IMG/VR virus record: IMGVR_UViG_3300010371_001396
Coordinates: 1 to 37,920 of that record
Length of the DNA: 37,920 nt
Strand: one strand, 5' to 3'
DNA from: a virus
Both the position numbers and the translations under genes were made by a program. Below are positions 1-8,596 of the stretch, piece by piece. The notes beneath the pieces are model-generated. The model was not told the origin of the DNA. It did no database searches and saw only the letters and a program-made list of their open reading frames with translations. Position 1 is the stretch's first letter; each line of letters begins with the position of its first letter.

Positions 1-801
1 TTACGGTAGCTTTATGGGATAGTTGGCTGTGATGACCTCAATTTTCTTTTTTAGAGGCTTGGTGGAGTTGTGGTTGGCCACAGACACCGTTTGTTCTATC
101 TGTACCTGATACCAACCCTTAGCTTTCACGTATTTGGTTAAAACATCACTTGGGTAAGAACTCAACATAAACTTGCCCTTCACTTTAGAGAGTGATTTTA
201 ACAGGTTTTCATAGTCCTGTATGCTATAACCATTGTAATGGCCGCAATCAGAGTTATAGTAAGGAGGGTCGCAATAAAAGAAGGCGTCTTTAGTATCTCG
301 GCTCTCAATTATATGTAAGGCATCCCTACGCTCAATTTGCACATTTTGTAGCCTAATAGCGTACTCTTCGGTAAACGAGTCCCTTTTATTAGTTATTTTC
401 TTTGTGGTGGTGTTTTTGGAAATATCGTAACCCCAACTACCATCTATAATAGAGGCAAAGCTTTGACTCGCTAATGTCCAAAAAGCCCATGCACGCTCAA
501 TAGCTGAAAACATATCCGGGTTATTGTACATTACACTTGCCTTTCTATGTAAGTCCTTGCTATGTAAAGTTATTCTTATATGCTTTTCAAGCCCAATAAA
601 ATCATCCTGTACAACCTGATAAAAATTTATAAGCTCTTTATTAGTGTCGTTTATGACTTCAACAGCCGATTGCGGCTTTGAAAAAAATATTGCGCCTCCA
701 CCCAAAAATGGTTCGCAATAAAGTGTATGTTTTGGAATTAAGCTAACAATGATAGAGGCAAGCTTCTGCTTGCCTCCGTAATAAGTTATAGGTGTCTTCA
801 T
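1..801 (-). CDS. dam: Dam-type DNA adenine N6-methyltransferase (D12 class)
   Basis: The 266-aa product should transfer a methyl group from S-adenosylmethionine to adenine in duplex DNA. Visible motifs are the N-terminal YYGGK (residues 8-12), the SAM-binding EPFLGGGAIFF (about 31-41) and the catalytic DPPYYNSD (about 178-185), in the order typical of D12-class enzymes. The length is normal for the family and the reading frame is complete, with its stop at the window edge. It is the last gene at the late end, the position of the mom modification gene in Mu, so protection of phage DNA from host restriction is a reasonable inference. It has its own promoter-like sequence and palindrome just upstream and is probably transcribed separately from the tail genes. 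The target sequence cannot be read from the protein. Confidence 0.93.
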   Translation of the reverse strand: MKTPITYYGGKQKLASIIVSLIPKHTLYCEPFLGGGAIFFSKPQSAVEVINDTNKELINFYQVVQDDFIGLEKHIRITLHSKDLHRKASVMYNNPDMFSAIERAWAFWTLASQSFASIIDGSWGYDISKNTTTKKITNKRDSFTEEYAIRLQNVQIERRDALHIIESRDTKDAFFYCDPPYYNSDCGHYNGYSIQDYENLLKSLSKVKGKFMLSSYPSDVLTKYVKAKGWYQVQIEQTVSVANHNSTKPLKKKIEVITANYPIKLP

Positions 802-811
802 CTTTTTTTTA

Positions 812-867
812 CAAAGGTAAACACAAAATAACTTTTGCTAAAATATTTAGCGTTAATTTGCTAAAAT
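812..867 (-). promoter_or_regulatory. Promoter and palindromic operator candidate upstream of dam
   Basis: Read on the - strand, TACCTTTG at 819-812 matches the Bacteroidota -7 consensus TAnnTTTG, about 11 bases before the dam start at 801, so the transcript would be almost leaderless. Just upstream, 837-851 is a palindrome GCTAAA-ATA-TTTAGC. The 11-mer TTTGCTAAAAT occurs twice as a direct repeat (834-844 and 857-867), so one full site and a further half site cover the expected -33 region. A clear TTG -33 box is not evident. The arrangement suggests a repressor- or activator-controlled gene; this is inference. Confidence 0.5.
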
Positions 868-880
868 TATTAGTTTCTTT

Positions 881-1681
881 TTATACCTCCTTAACACTTG
901 CATAGCCACCCATACATAATGTACCCGGGCCATTACTGGCAAGAGTAATCTGATTAAAATTAATCGCTGTATTTGGTGCTACTCCAAGTATTATAACTTT
1001 ACAAGTTAAAGTTGTTGTTTGGCCAAGACCCGATGTACCGGGTGCGTTAAACCAAAATTCTCCAAAAGCTTGTTGAGTACTGCCTATTTTAATTTCAATT
1101 TGGTTATGTGCTTGACCACCTCCATTCGGTTGTATATTAACAGTTGCAACAAACTCAACCTCATAATTACGAGTAACACCATCATCAGGAGTTGTAATAG
1201 TATATATTGTATAGGTACCTGTTTGATAAGATTGATAAACAATGTTATGAAATATTTTAACTGATTTCTTTATTGCACGGTAATAATCAAGCGTACTACG
1301 CATATCATTTACAGTAGCATTTACTATAACCGATGCTTGGTAATCAATATAAGTATGTTGCGTTGACCCATCTTCGTAAACATCATCGCCTGCACTTAAT
1401 GTAACAGATGCAAATTGCCAATTTAAATACTGTGCGCCCGAAACTACCTGACTGCCTGCAGCAAGCCGATATATGTTTCCATTATAATATACAAGTCCGG
1501 CAGTCCAATTCCATTGTCCGGTAACGGGTGTTGTAAAAACACATCCGCTTAACACCATTGGAACTCCAACTACATCTTGCATGGTTGCCATTCCGCCTTC
1601 TCTTGCGCCATCTTGCATAAACATTAAATCGTCTCCGACTAATGGGTGTCCTCCGTTGTGTGTGGTGTCTAATTCTTGCAT
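881..1681 (-). CDS. Putative distal tail or fibre-associated structural protein
   Basis: The 266-aa protein has no family I recognise. It is rich in Thr, Ser, Asn, Gly and aromatic residues, with a predicted beta-rich character. A short segment, WNWTAGLVYYNGNIYRL, lies near residues 57-73. It is the last gene of the leftward tail operon, directly after the gp48-like baseplate gene, which is where Mu-type phages place tail-fibre genes. A fibre, fibre-tip or baseplate-decoration role is inferred from position and composition only. The spacing to the upstream gene is 11 bases, so they are probably co-transcribed. No signal peptide or membrane segment is visible. Confidence 0.6.
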   Translation of the reverse strand: MQELDTTHNGGHPLVGDDLMFMQDGAREGGMATMQDVVGVPMVLSGCVFTTPVTGQWNWTAGLVYYNGNIYRLAAGSQVVSGAQYLNWQFASVTLSAGDDVYEDGSTQHTYIDYQASVIVNATVNDMRSTLDYYRAIKKSVKIFHNIVYQSYQTGTYTIYTITTPDDGVTRNYEVEFVATVNIQPNGGGQAHNQIEIKIGSTQQAFGEFWFNAPGTSGLGQTTTLTCKVIILGVAPNTAINFNQITLASNGPGTLCMGGYASVKEV

Positions 1682-1692
1682 TTTTATTTATT

Positions 1693-2295
1693 TTAAAATA
1701 ATACTATTTGATACATTTTGCTTAAAAACCTGTAATAATCTATTTGTGCACGCATTGATGAATCATTAAATGGAAGTCCAAGTGGAACATAAACAGTAAA
1801 ATCATACGATGTTACAAACTCACTTCTGCGTCTTAAATACTGTACGTTTTTGTAATAAGCCCATTTAGTAGGATTTAAAGAAGGCTGTTCACCAGTTGTG
1901 GTTACAAGAGCAACATACACTCTATTATTTTCAACAGCATATTGATTAGCGGTGTAAGTAGTTGCCGATTTCCATCTATTATAAATATAGATGGGCGGCT
2001 TGCTTTCTGCTTTTTGATAAACCCAAAACAAAGTACTTGACCCGGTATTTTCAATATATATTCGCCTTGCGGTCGGGTCAAACTTATCATTAAGCAACAT
2101 TTCTAAATACTCAATTTGCGAATTGAACTGCGCTTTATATATGAAGTCAGACTTTGCTTGCAAAAAAGATGCATATATAGCTTGAAACGGAGAAATAAGC
2201 GATTGTATCCATGTCACCCTACCTATGTTTTGCAAATCAATTGCAAGATTCTCATAAATGATTTTTAACCAATTTATATTATAATTAAATGGCAT
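1693..2295 (-). CDS. Mu gp48/P2 gpI-like baseplate protein with inserted CBM-like module
   Basis: The 200-aa protein follows the baseplate J-like gene by one base, the place of gp48 in Mu and gpI in P2. The N-terminal helical part (residues 1-75) and the C-terminal part (about 150-200) are compatible with that family, but I assign it mainly by order. Residues 108-145 form a small module beginning WKSATTYTANQYAV and ending with a Trp. Its W...Y...Y.V...Y...P...W spacing resembles chitin-binding type 3 (CBM5/12-like) modules. A closely similar module sits in the head gene at 20776-21321. The module could bind a surface glycan or strengthen contacts within the virion; neither is shown. Confidence 0.65.
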   Translation of the reverse strand: MPFNYNINWLKIIYENLAIDLQNIGRVTWIQSLISPFQAIYASFLQAKSDFIYKAQFNSQIEYLEMLLNDKFDPTARRIYIENTGSSTLFWVYQKAESKPPIYIYNRWKSATTYTANQYAVENNRVYVALVTTTGEQPSLNPTKWAYYKNVQYLRRRSEFVTSYDFTVYVPLGLPFNDSSMRAQIDYYRFLSKMYQIVLF

Positions 2296-2296
2296 A

Positions 2297-3175
2297 TTAA
2301 GATGTATAAGTTATTGTTGACGATAAAGGTGTTCCACTGTAAATGGTCATATAACCCGCAAAAGCGTTATATCGCTGACTAAATCCAACAAAAGAATTTG
2401 TTCCTGTTCTTGCTGCTGCCCAATTTATATAGGCTTCTTTTACACCCACGGCAGCTTGCATGGCATCTACCAAATCGCATAACTCAAATACCCCATTAAA
2501 GTTTCCAGTATTTTGATTACTTATAAATGCGTTAATTGCATCTTGAACAGGAAATGTGCCGGGACTAGCAATTGACTCTCCGGTGGTAAGCAATAACAAA
2601 GGGTCGATTTTTATCGTAGCATATAATTGCAAATCGTCAGGGTCTGTGCTTCTAACACTTACATTAACTCCTGCAGGTTTTAATTTCTGGTCGTTGACGT
2701 ATGATACAAAAACAGGCAGTTCGGTTGATGCATCTAATTTTACAATAGTATTTCCAGATAATTTAGCCACCTTAAGTATAACAGAATTGTTAGCCTCCTC
2801 AGCAGAAGCCATTGCAATAATTTGTTTAGTTGGGTCAATAACCGCATAATTCCAAGCATTATTAATAAACACTAAAGTGTCGCCATACTGAAACATTTTG
2901 CAAGTAGCAACCCACCAAGGCAATGTGCCATATCTTGAGTTAGCTATAATGTTTTCTACATCAGCCCTAAATACATCAAACAACACTTCTACCGCATAAG
3001 CGCAAGCTGCAACACACCAAATCCATATTCGCCAACGTGCAACCCTACTAGTAGATGTAATATCCGTAAGCAATGTCTGCGAATTATCAATGGTAGGCTG
3101 CAAACCACTAAGCTCTGTATAGTTTTCTTTTTCAGCGGTTATGTAATCGTACCAATATGGTATTGAGTGTGCCAT
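2297..3175 (-). CDS. Baseplate J/gp47-like wedge protein
   Basis: The 292-aa protein lies between fibre genes and the gp48-like gene. The C-terminal half (about 165-275) has the pattern of baseplate J proteins: a beta strand with VNVSVRSTDPDDL, a second with YATIKIDPLLLL, then a helix (VQDAINAFI) and a final segment around a conserved-looking GVKEAYI. In Mu and P2 such proteins form the wedges around the central hub and link it to the fibres. The N-terminal region is more divergent and contains the Trp-rich RWRIWIWCVAACAYAVEVLF, which could be mistaken for a membrane helix but fits the J-family N-terminal helices. Confidence rests on order plus this pattern. Confidence 0.72.
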   Translation of the reverse strand: MAHSIPYWYDYITAEKENYTELSGLQPTIDNSQTLLTDITSTSRVARWRIWIWCVAACAYAVEVLFDVFRADVENIIANSRYGTLPWWVATCKMFQYGDTLVFINNAWNYAVIDPTKQIIAMASAEEANNSVILKVAKLSGNTIVKLDASTELPVFVSYVNDQKLKPAGVNVSVRSTDPDDLQLYATIKIDPLLLLTTGESIASPGTFPVQDAINAFISNQNTGNFNGVFELCDLVDAMQAAVGVKEAYINWAAARTGTNSFVGFSQRYNAFAGYMTIYSGTPLSSTITYTS

Positions 3176-3181
3176 TGATTT

Positions 3182-3439
3182 CTATTTTTTTGATTGTTGT
3201 AATTGTTCCTCTAATGATTTAATTATTTCCAATTGCGAGCTTATAGTCGTTTGTAAATCAGTAACCGTTTGTTCTAATATATCTGCTGTTGCCGCTTTAT
3301 TTGCTAAAAACTCAATACCTACTTTTCTAACATCATGTTCATCTGCAGTTCCAACTATTGAACGCAAGCATATATAAATAGACTGAGCTACCTCTTGAAC
3401 TGTTGGTGTTTTTTCTTGCGTGGGTTTAGTTGTTTCCAT
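3182..3439 (-). CDS. Small coiled-coil protein in the tail-fibre cluster
   Basis: The 85-aa protein is of unknown family. After a Pro/Thr-rich start, residues 12-45 look helical and residues 46-85 form a probable coiled coil with Leu/Ile at heptad spacing and a Lys/Gln-rich end. It lies between the beta-rich fibre gene and the J-like gene with gaps of 9 and 6 bases, so it belongs to the same operon. A fibre assembly chaperone or a small trimerising structural piece are both possible. Nothing in the sequence decides between them. Confidence 0.6.
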   Translation of the reverse strand: METTKPTQEKTPTVQEVAQSIYICLRSIVGTADEHDVRKVGIEFLANKAATADILEQTVTDLQTTISSQLEIIKSLEEQLQQSKK

Positions 3440-3448
3440 CTTGATTTA

Positions 3449-4999
3449 TTAATTAAACATGAAAAAGTTACTGAGGGTGTTTGCCCAGTTTATAGTGTTA
3501 CTTAAAACACCACCTATGCTTCGTATAGTAGCTCCTAACGAGCTATCTATCCATGTGCCGTTAGTGTATGTTATATTTTGCACAGAACCAGTCATAGTTA
3601 AAACAGCTCTTACGCTAGTACTACTCGATTTTATTATTTGATGAGAGCCTGAAGTTCCGGTAACCGTTATAGAATTTGTTACAGTATAAGTATTACCCGC
3701 TTGTAAAACCATCTGAGCGCCTGCGGTTGCAGTCATAACAAATGAGCCAACTGTCCAGCCTGCTGAACCTGCAAATGTTAGGTTATTTGACGTGTACGTC
3801 ATTGTACCTGTTGCATTTAAAGCTGAGTTTAATGTAACAACAGGTGCATTATTTAAAGTTATATTAACGAAAGTTATTGCCGATACATCTAAAGTGCATC
3901 CTTGGTTTATTGTAAATGTAGTGCCAGGCGTTACATTCACTGTTCCTGCAGTATATGTAAAAGTGCCAGAGTTTCTGCTAATATTGCCAATAGTAATAGT
4001 ACCTGATGTGTTTATTATAACGTTTGAATTTATTTGAGATGAACTTGCAACACCTGAACAACTAAATGTGCCCGTACCGTTTAATATTATTGTAGCTGCG
4101 GTTGAAGGCCCTACAATTGAATTACCGGCATTGTTTAAATTACCGCCAACATACACATTGTATACACCCGAAAAAGTACAATTAGCTGTCGTGCCAAAAG
4201 TACAATTACCTAAAACCCATACATCGTTTGTCAATGTTATACTACCGTTAAACGATGCTGTTGGGAATTTAACGGCACTCCCTAAACTTAATGTACAACC
4301 GCCTCCGGTTGTACTACAACCAAATGATAAAGAACTAACATTTACCGTGCCTGATGAATACGCAAAAGTACCCTGTACCATTGTTAACCCATTGCTCATT
4401 GTAAGCGTTCCGCTAACCGAAATAGTAAGGTTAGATTTTAAAAATAAATTGATGCAATTATAGGATGGATTTGCGCCATTGAAAATTATATTAGTTGTAC
4501 CTACAAAGGTGTTTCCGTTTTGACCTGTCAATAACGTGCCTATATAAATATTATTACCATTAAAAGTGTATGTTATACCTCCTGTACCTAAATTTAAAGT
4601 GCCGATATTTAAGTTATCTGCTAAAGTATAAGTAGCTGTTACGGAACACAGAATATAAGGTATAGTTAACCCATTTGTAGTTATAGTTGTAGCGGAACCA
4701 CCTAAAATAAAATAGCCGCTACTTGTTACAATAGTCATACCTGCACTAAATGTCAACACTGTACCGTTAACCGTTAAAATATTGGTGGTTGTTATAGTTC
4801 CTGTATAACCAGTGAAGTCTAAATTAGCGCAAGACAAGCTTGTTGTATTCACGCCAATATTACCGGAATGAGAGTCAAAAAAAACATTATCAACAGAGGT
4901 AGGCACACCTGCTCCACTTGCACCTCCACTTGTAGATGCCCAATTTGTTGATGAGTTCCAATTTCCGTTACCGCCCGCTACTTCGTAATAATTAGCCAT
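3449..4999 (-). CDS. Large beta-rich tail fibre or spike protein
   Basis: The 516-aa protein starts with NYYEVAGGNGNWNSSTNW followed by a Gly/Ser-rich stretch, then a long run of short repeats rich in Thr, Gly, Asn, Val and Ile (for example GTITIGN and GTFTYTAGTVNV). This composition is typical of a beta-helix or beta-solenoid. The C-terminus, about residues 440-516, loses the repeat character and could be a receptor-binding or trimerisation tip. No catalytic motif is recognisable. The start codon overlaps the stop of the upstream fibre gene (TAATG), implying coupled translation. The host-recognition role is inferred from its position between baseplate genes. Confidence 0.7.
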   Translation of the reverse strand: MANYYEVAGGNGNWNSSTNWASTSGGASGAGVPTSVDNVFFDSHSGNIGVNTTSLSCANLDFTGYTGTITTTNILTVNGTVLTFSAGMTIVTSSGYFILGGSATTITTNGLTIPYILCSVTATYTLADNLNIGTLNLGTGGITYTFNGNNIYIGTLLTGQNGNTFVGTTNIIFNGANPSYNCINLFLKSNLTISVSGTLTMSNGLTMVQGTFAYSSGTVNVSSLSFGCSTTGGGCTLSLGSAVKFPTASFNGSITLTNDVWVLGNCTFGTTANCTFSGVYNVYVGGNLNNAGNSIVGPSTAATIILNGTGTFSCSGVASSSQINSNVIINTSGTITIGNISRNSGTFTYTAGTVNVTPGTTFTINQGCTLDVSAITFVNITLNNAPVVTLNSALNATGTMTYTSNNLTFAGSAGWTVGSFVMTATAGAQMVLQAGNTYTVTNSITVTGTSGSHQIIKSSSTSVRAVLTMTGSVQNITYTNGTWIDSSLGATIRSIGGVLSNTINWANTLSNFFMFN

Positions 5000-6465
5000 T
5001 AAAAATTATCTAAAAAAGGTGAAATACAATCCCATTTGCTATCCGCTGCGTTGTACGAAAAACCTATATACATAGTTTTTGATATAGTTGTAGTTGCTGG
5101 CGCAGGTGCGCTTGTGCTAAACCTAAAAATTGAATTAAAAGTTAATGCACGAGCTGTTGCGTTATCCTTAATTCTTATGATAAGTTTCTGACCATCATTA
5201 GGAGTTCCTGTTGCTGTAATTGTATCAGCAGATGCTAACGCAGTAATAGTCCACACATCATAATTATCTGTGTTTATAGAAGTAGCTGTGTTAGTTGCTT
5301 CAGTTCCTACTCGTAGTTTTGTTCGGGAGTTCCAAATACCTGCTGTTATAGTACCAACCGTTGCAATATCTGTACCTACTAATTTTGATGCAGCAATAGA
5401 GCCGCCTAACATTGAGTTAAGAACTTTTCCAGCTCCTATGCTAATTACTCCTGTGCTTATAGTCGCATCTCCACTAAAATAAGTGTTATCTAAAACAAAA
5501 TTATTGCCTGATAAAGTGATACCATTACTACCTGTATAAGTAGTGTTGCTGCCTTTAATGTAAGTTAAAGAAGTAGTCCCTATTGTAATTACAGCATTAT
5601 TAGATAACAACCACATTTGGTCTGCATAAGTACCCTCCTCAATTGTAATTACCATCCCAAGCACACCAGTATTAGAATAATCTCCAGTAGAGCAATCAGT
5701 AGCTCTAGTCATAGCGGAAGCTGCACCATTAAAAACATAAACACCGTTTTGAGTTCCGGTTGTTTGTGCATTTAAAACAACTCTATCACCATTTGATAGT
5801 GTTACACCATCAATAGAAGATGGTGCAGAAGAAACGTTTATGTTAGTATTAGACATAACACGTGCAGCAGCCTTCCAACCACCTATGCCAATCATAAGGT
5901 TGTTTAGTTGGTTTTGTATATTAGATGTTGCTCCACTTAAATAAGAAATCTGTGTAGGCGTAACACCATTTAAGTTTCCGGTCAATGTGCCGCCTGTTAA
6001 TGGCAAATACAAATTAGCAAGAGCAATTAATTGTTGGTATGTTGTAGCTTGTTTACCTGTCGTTGCATCAGCATTTAAAACCAGTGTACCAGTTAAAGTG
6101 CCGCCCGCTAATGGCAAATACATATTGGCAAGAGCAATTAATTGCTGGTATGTTGTAGCTTGTTTACCCGTCGTTGCATCAGCGTTTAAAACAAGCGTTC
6201 CAGTTAAGGTGCCACCCCCTAAAGGTAAATAAGTTCCTCCGGTTAAATATCTTGCGTCGGCATAAGCTTTGTTAATTAACGAAAGTGCACCGAACCCTGC
6301 TGACACATCTGTATTATAATTTAAAACAGCTGTAGCATTATTACTACCGTCCTTTGCTAAATATGGCGCACCGCTTTCGGCACCATAAAATGATATTAGT
6401 TGGTTTAACTTGGCTCTTACCGAGTCGCCTCTTTCTCCGTCTGTTATTATTGATATTGTTGGCAT
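4999..6465 (-). CDS. Tail fibre protein with tandem repeats
   Basis: The 488-aa protein has an N-terminal region resembling fibre attachment domains (residues 1-75), followed by two near-identical 37-aa repeats of the YLPLAGGTLTGTLVLNADAT type and a third, shorter LPLTGGTLTGNL segment. The 'LPLxGGTLTGxL' motif is common in phage tail fibres and usually forms a trimeric shaft. The middle (about 195-300) resembles a fibre segment with VVLNAQTTGTQNGVYVFNG, seen in many phage fibres. The C-terminal about 100 residues probably form a knob. It lies directly after the LysM tail gene and before a second fibre gene. Confidence 0.78.
   Translation of the reverse strand: MPTISIITDGERGDSVRAKLNQLISFYGAESGAPYLAKDGSNNATAVLNYNTDVSAGFGALSLINKAYADARYLTGGTYLPLGGGTLTGTLVLNADATTGKQATTYQQLIALANMYLPLAGGTLTGTLVLNADATTGKQATTYQQLIALANLYLPLTGGTLTGNLNGVTPTQISYLSGATSNIQNQLNNLMIGIGGWKAAARVMSNTNINVSSAPSSIDGVTLSNGDRVVLNAQTTGTQNGVYVFNGAASAMTRATDCSTGDYSNTGVLGMVITIEEGTYADQMWLLSNNAVITIGTTSLTYIKGSNTTYTGSNGITLSGNNFVLDNTYFSGDATISTGVISIGAGKVLNSMLGGSIAASKLVGTDIATVGTITAGIWNSRTKLRVGTEATNTATSINTDNYDVWTITALASADTITATGTPNDGQKLIIRIKDNATARALTFNSIFRFSTSAPAPATTTISKTMYIGFSYNAADSKWDCISPFLDNF
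5987..6208 (-). repeat. Two 111-bp tandem direct repeats in the fibre gene
   Basis: Copies at 5987-6097 and 6098-6208 are each 111 bp (37 codons) and nearly identical, with a truncated third copy at about 6209-6233. The unit is in frame, so unequal recombination would add or remove whole 37-aa shaft units without breaking the gene. Most differences between copies are single bases, which points to a recent duplication. Confidence 0.85.
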
Positions 6466-6475
6466 TATTATTATT

Positions 6476-6823
6476 TTATGGTGTTAATGGTGGTGGTGTA
6501 CTTACAATTACAGTTGCTCCGTCGTTCCAGCGCATACTATCATACCATTGCCCGGTATCATCCCAGTATCCGCTTGCAAGTATCCAGTTCCGAACATCTA
6601 CTGCAGTGGCCATTATAGTGCCATTCGCTTTTAAATAATCAACTATTGCTTTGTTAATTGGCGGCTTACTGATTAATATTTTAGTGCCAACAGGAATAGA
6701 GTCGTTAAAGTTTATTGTGTTTGGATTATCAGTTATTAAATATTCAACGCCCGCGCTATCGCCATACTCTTGCATGGCTAAGTCCCAAATACTTTGATTA
6801 TATTTTGTTGTTATAAACGGCAT
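6476..6823 (-). CDS. LysM-containing tail protein (gpX-like)
   Basis: The 115-aa protein begins with a LysM-type fold: YNQSIWDLAMQEYGD, a short helix-turn region, then DSIPVGTKILIS (residues about 8-58). This matches small tail proteins such as P2 gpX and the LysM baseplate proteins of contractile tails. The C-terminal half is Trp-rich, with two WxD(S)G-like segments (about 80-105). Its start codon overlaps the stop of the upstream gp46-like gene by one base. It probably sits at the hub or tube-baseplate junction; peptidoglycan binding is possible but less likely for this family. Confidence 0.75.
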   Translation of the reverse strand: MPFITTKYNQSIWDLAMQEYGDSAGVEYLITDNPNTINFNDSIPVGTKILISKPPINKAIVDYLKANGTIMATAVDVRNWILASGYWDDTGQWYDSMRWNDGATVIVSTPPPLTP

Positions 6824-7116
6824 TACATTTCAAGCTTTATGTTACCATTAACTACATTTAAAGTTTTTGGTGTTTTATTATCACGCTTTAAATTCAGCAA
6901 CAATATTTGTTTAATTTGAGTAGGCGACATTTTACTGTTAATCATTTTTTGTAGCTCAGGGCCAAGTATCGGGTCTGATTTTAAAGCCCCTTTATTTAGT
7001 TTAAAAATGATAAGGCAATCATCAAGCGTACCATCGCCAATAGCAAAGTCTCCATCCCTGATTAAATCATCTCCGGCAGCATCTCTCAATATGTCAACAT
7101 TAGGCTGGTTATCCAT
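6823..7116 (-). CDS. Mu gp46/gp25-like baseplate protein
   Basis: The 97-aa protein lies between the spike-like gene and the LysM tail gene, the slot of gp46 in Mu and W/gp25-type proteins in other contractile tails. The sequence shows a short N-terminal strand with DLIRDGDFAIGDGTLDD, then a helix-rich middle (residues 35-75) and a C-terminal strand ending KTLNVVNGNIKLEM. The same general layout occurs in gp46-type baseplate wedges. It overlaps the gene before it by 8 bases. Assignment rests on position and layout; no catalytic residues are expected. Confidence 0.62.
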   Translation of the reverse strand: MDNQPNVDILRDAAGDDLIRDGDFAIGDGTLDDCLIIFKLNKGALKSDPILGPELQKMINSKMSPTQIKQILLLNLKRDNKTPKTLNVVNGNIKLEM

Positions 7117-7624
7117 TTCCGTGTTTTACTTTTTGGTTTTCCATGCTCACAAAATTTACAGGCGAAGCATTAACAGCAGTTGTATAGGCTGTTGCCGCAG
7201 CAGTTCCTATGGCACTACTTGGGTATTGCCCAACAGAAGTTAAGCCAGCAGCAATCGCAACATCTTGTGCGTTTAAATGCGTTTTAATGGCGTTTAAATT
7301 GTCTAATATTTCCTGCGCTATTGGTATGCCGCCATTTGCATCACCCATCAATTCTACATTATCTGTTTGCGATGCATCAATTACTCTTCCGGTTAAAGAG
7401 TCGTCAACAAACATTACAAGCACATCGCTGCCCTGAGTAGGGTAAAGCACAACACCACTTTTAGATGTTCCCAAGTCAATATTTTCAATATCTAAATCAT
7501 CAACAGTAATTGTACATGATGTATCTGCAATGGATACAGATTTACAGACAGCCCAAATACAAATCATGCCTTGTTTTTTAGCAAGAGATTTTATAGCGTT
7601 TATAAATTCTGACTTCTTACTCAT
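7109..7624 (-). CDS. gp45/gpV-like central baseplate spike protein
   Basis: The 171-aa protein sits directly after the hub gene. Residues about 15-75 form a beta-rich, OB-like segment (IWAVCKSVSIADTSCTITV ... GVVLYPTQGSDVLVMF), the fold of the N-terminal domain of Mu gp45 and P2 gpV spikes, including the 'P-x-x-G-S-x-V-L-V' signature. The C-terminal half is Ala/Thr-rich and ends in KVKHGNG. A long beta-helical needle with an iron-binding HxH tip is not obvious, so this spike is short or is completed by another protein. It overlaps both neighbours by a few bases, which implies coupled translation. Confidence 0.72.
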   Translation of the reverse strand: MSKKSEFINAIKSLAKKQGMICIWAVCKSVSIADTSCTITVDDLDIENIDLGTSKSGVVLYPTQGSDVLVMFVDDSLTGRVIDASQTDNVELMGDANGGIPIAQEILDNLNAIKTHLNAQDVAIAAGLTSVGQYPSSAIGTAAATAYTTAVNASPVNFVSMENQKVKHGNG

Positions 7625-8595
7625 GCTGCTTTCGGGCCAAGGGTTAATAGTTTTCTTAGCCCACCGTTCTCATCACAATTAGGGTCTACATTATCAACAT
7701 AATAATGTCCAGCTCTTTCAGGCCACTCATCACTTGTTAGGTTAATTATGTCCCCAATCTTAATTGGGATGTTTCCAAAAATTAAAATTGTGCCTTGGTA
7801 ACCATCAAATTTTAAACGGTCTAAAGTTTTAGTTGCAAGGGCTAATAAAACAGTTTCATCAGTAACGTTAGTGCAAACTAATTTTTGCTCTTCGCCATCT
7901 TTATCACCTACATGTACAACTTTCTTTTTACCCTTGGCGTTGTAACTTGTCATCGTTACACGTATTTTTATTTGGTCTTTGCTACGGTATTCTAAATTGT
8001 TTGTAATGCAATCTTTTAAAAGGTCAAGCGTGTAAACTTTAGCGTGTGTATTATCGCTGTAAATTTTACCGCAAATCAATTTATTACCATCAAAATAAGA
8101 GTATAAACCCTTTTGGTCTTTTAGCAAAGTAAGTACCCCGGCAACAGTCATTTTTGGTAAAAAAACGCTGCCTAATTCAATATCATAAGCATCTATTTCG
8201 TAATTGCTTGGTACGATATTTTTTAATAATTGTTGAAGGTTTATACTTGAATAGCTTACATTAACAGGGGTGCGCTTCATTAGCCACATTGGAGACTCCA
8301 TTTGTAAAACAACAGGCATTGTGTCATTTACAAAACTTACAAAGCCTGTAAAATCTAAATTATAGTCGCCATCATAACCACTCCATAATTCAACCGGGTC
8401 TCCTGCTTGTATTAATTTGTAAACCTGTCCTAATTCATCAAAATAAAGCTTCTTAGCAACTTTTACTTCCGAATTATCCGTAAGCTGCTTCCAACTTTTT
8501 GTTGCGTTAAATGAATTGACTGTGTAAAAAGTAAAACCCTTTCTGCCTCTGTAGTCAGGAAAAACCATTTTAATATTTACAACATAGTATTGCAT
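7621..8595 (-). CDS. Baseplate hub protein (Mu gp44/gpP-like)
   Basis: The 324-aa protein has a beta-rich N-terminal domain (residues 1-115: strand-rich, with a GDPVELWSGYDGDYNLDFTGFV segment split around a Gly turn), a middle helical-strand part, and a C-terminal OB-like part around IPIKIGDIINLTSDEWPERAGHYYVD (given in pieces, about 275-300). This is the arrangement of gp27/gp44-type hubs, which form the central ring of the baseplate and hold the spike. The following gene encodes the spike-like protein and overlaps it by 4 bases, as expected for this pair. Confidence 0.75.
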   Translation of the reverse strand: MQYYVVNIKMVFPDYRGRKGFTFYTVNSFNATKSWKQLTDNSEVKVAKKLYFDELGQVYKLIQAGDPVELWSGYDGDYNLDFTGFVSFVNDTMPVVLQMESPMWLMKRTPVNVSYSSINLQQLLKNIVPSNYEIDAYDIELGSVFLPKMTVAGVLTLLKDQKGLYSYFDGNKLICGKIYSDNTHAKVYTLDLLKDCITNNLEYRSKDQIKIRVTMTSYNAKGKKKVVHVGDKDGEEQKLVCTNVTDETVLLALATKTLDRLKFDGYQGTILIFGNIPIKIGDIINLTSDEWPERAGHYYVDNVDPNCDENGGLRKLLTLGPKAA

Positions 8596-8596
8596 T

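Noticed and set aside
4068-4463. 131-aa + strand ORF within the beta-rich fibre gene
   Set aside because: Shadow of a low-complexity repeat gene; composition is a mirror of Thr/Gly/Val codons and there is no independent support.
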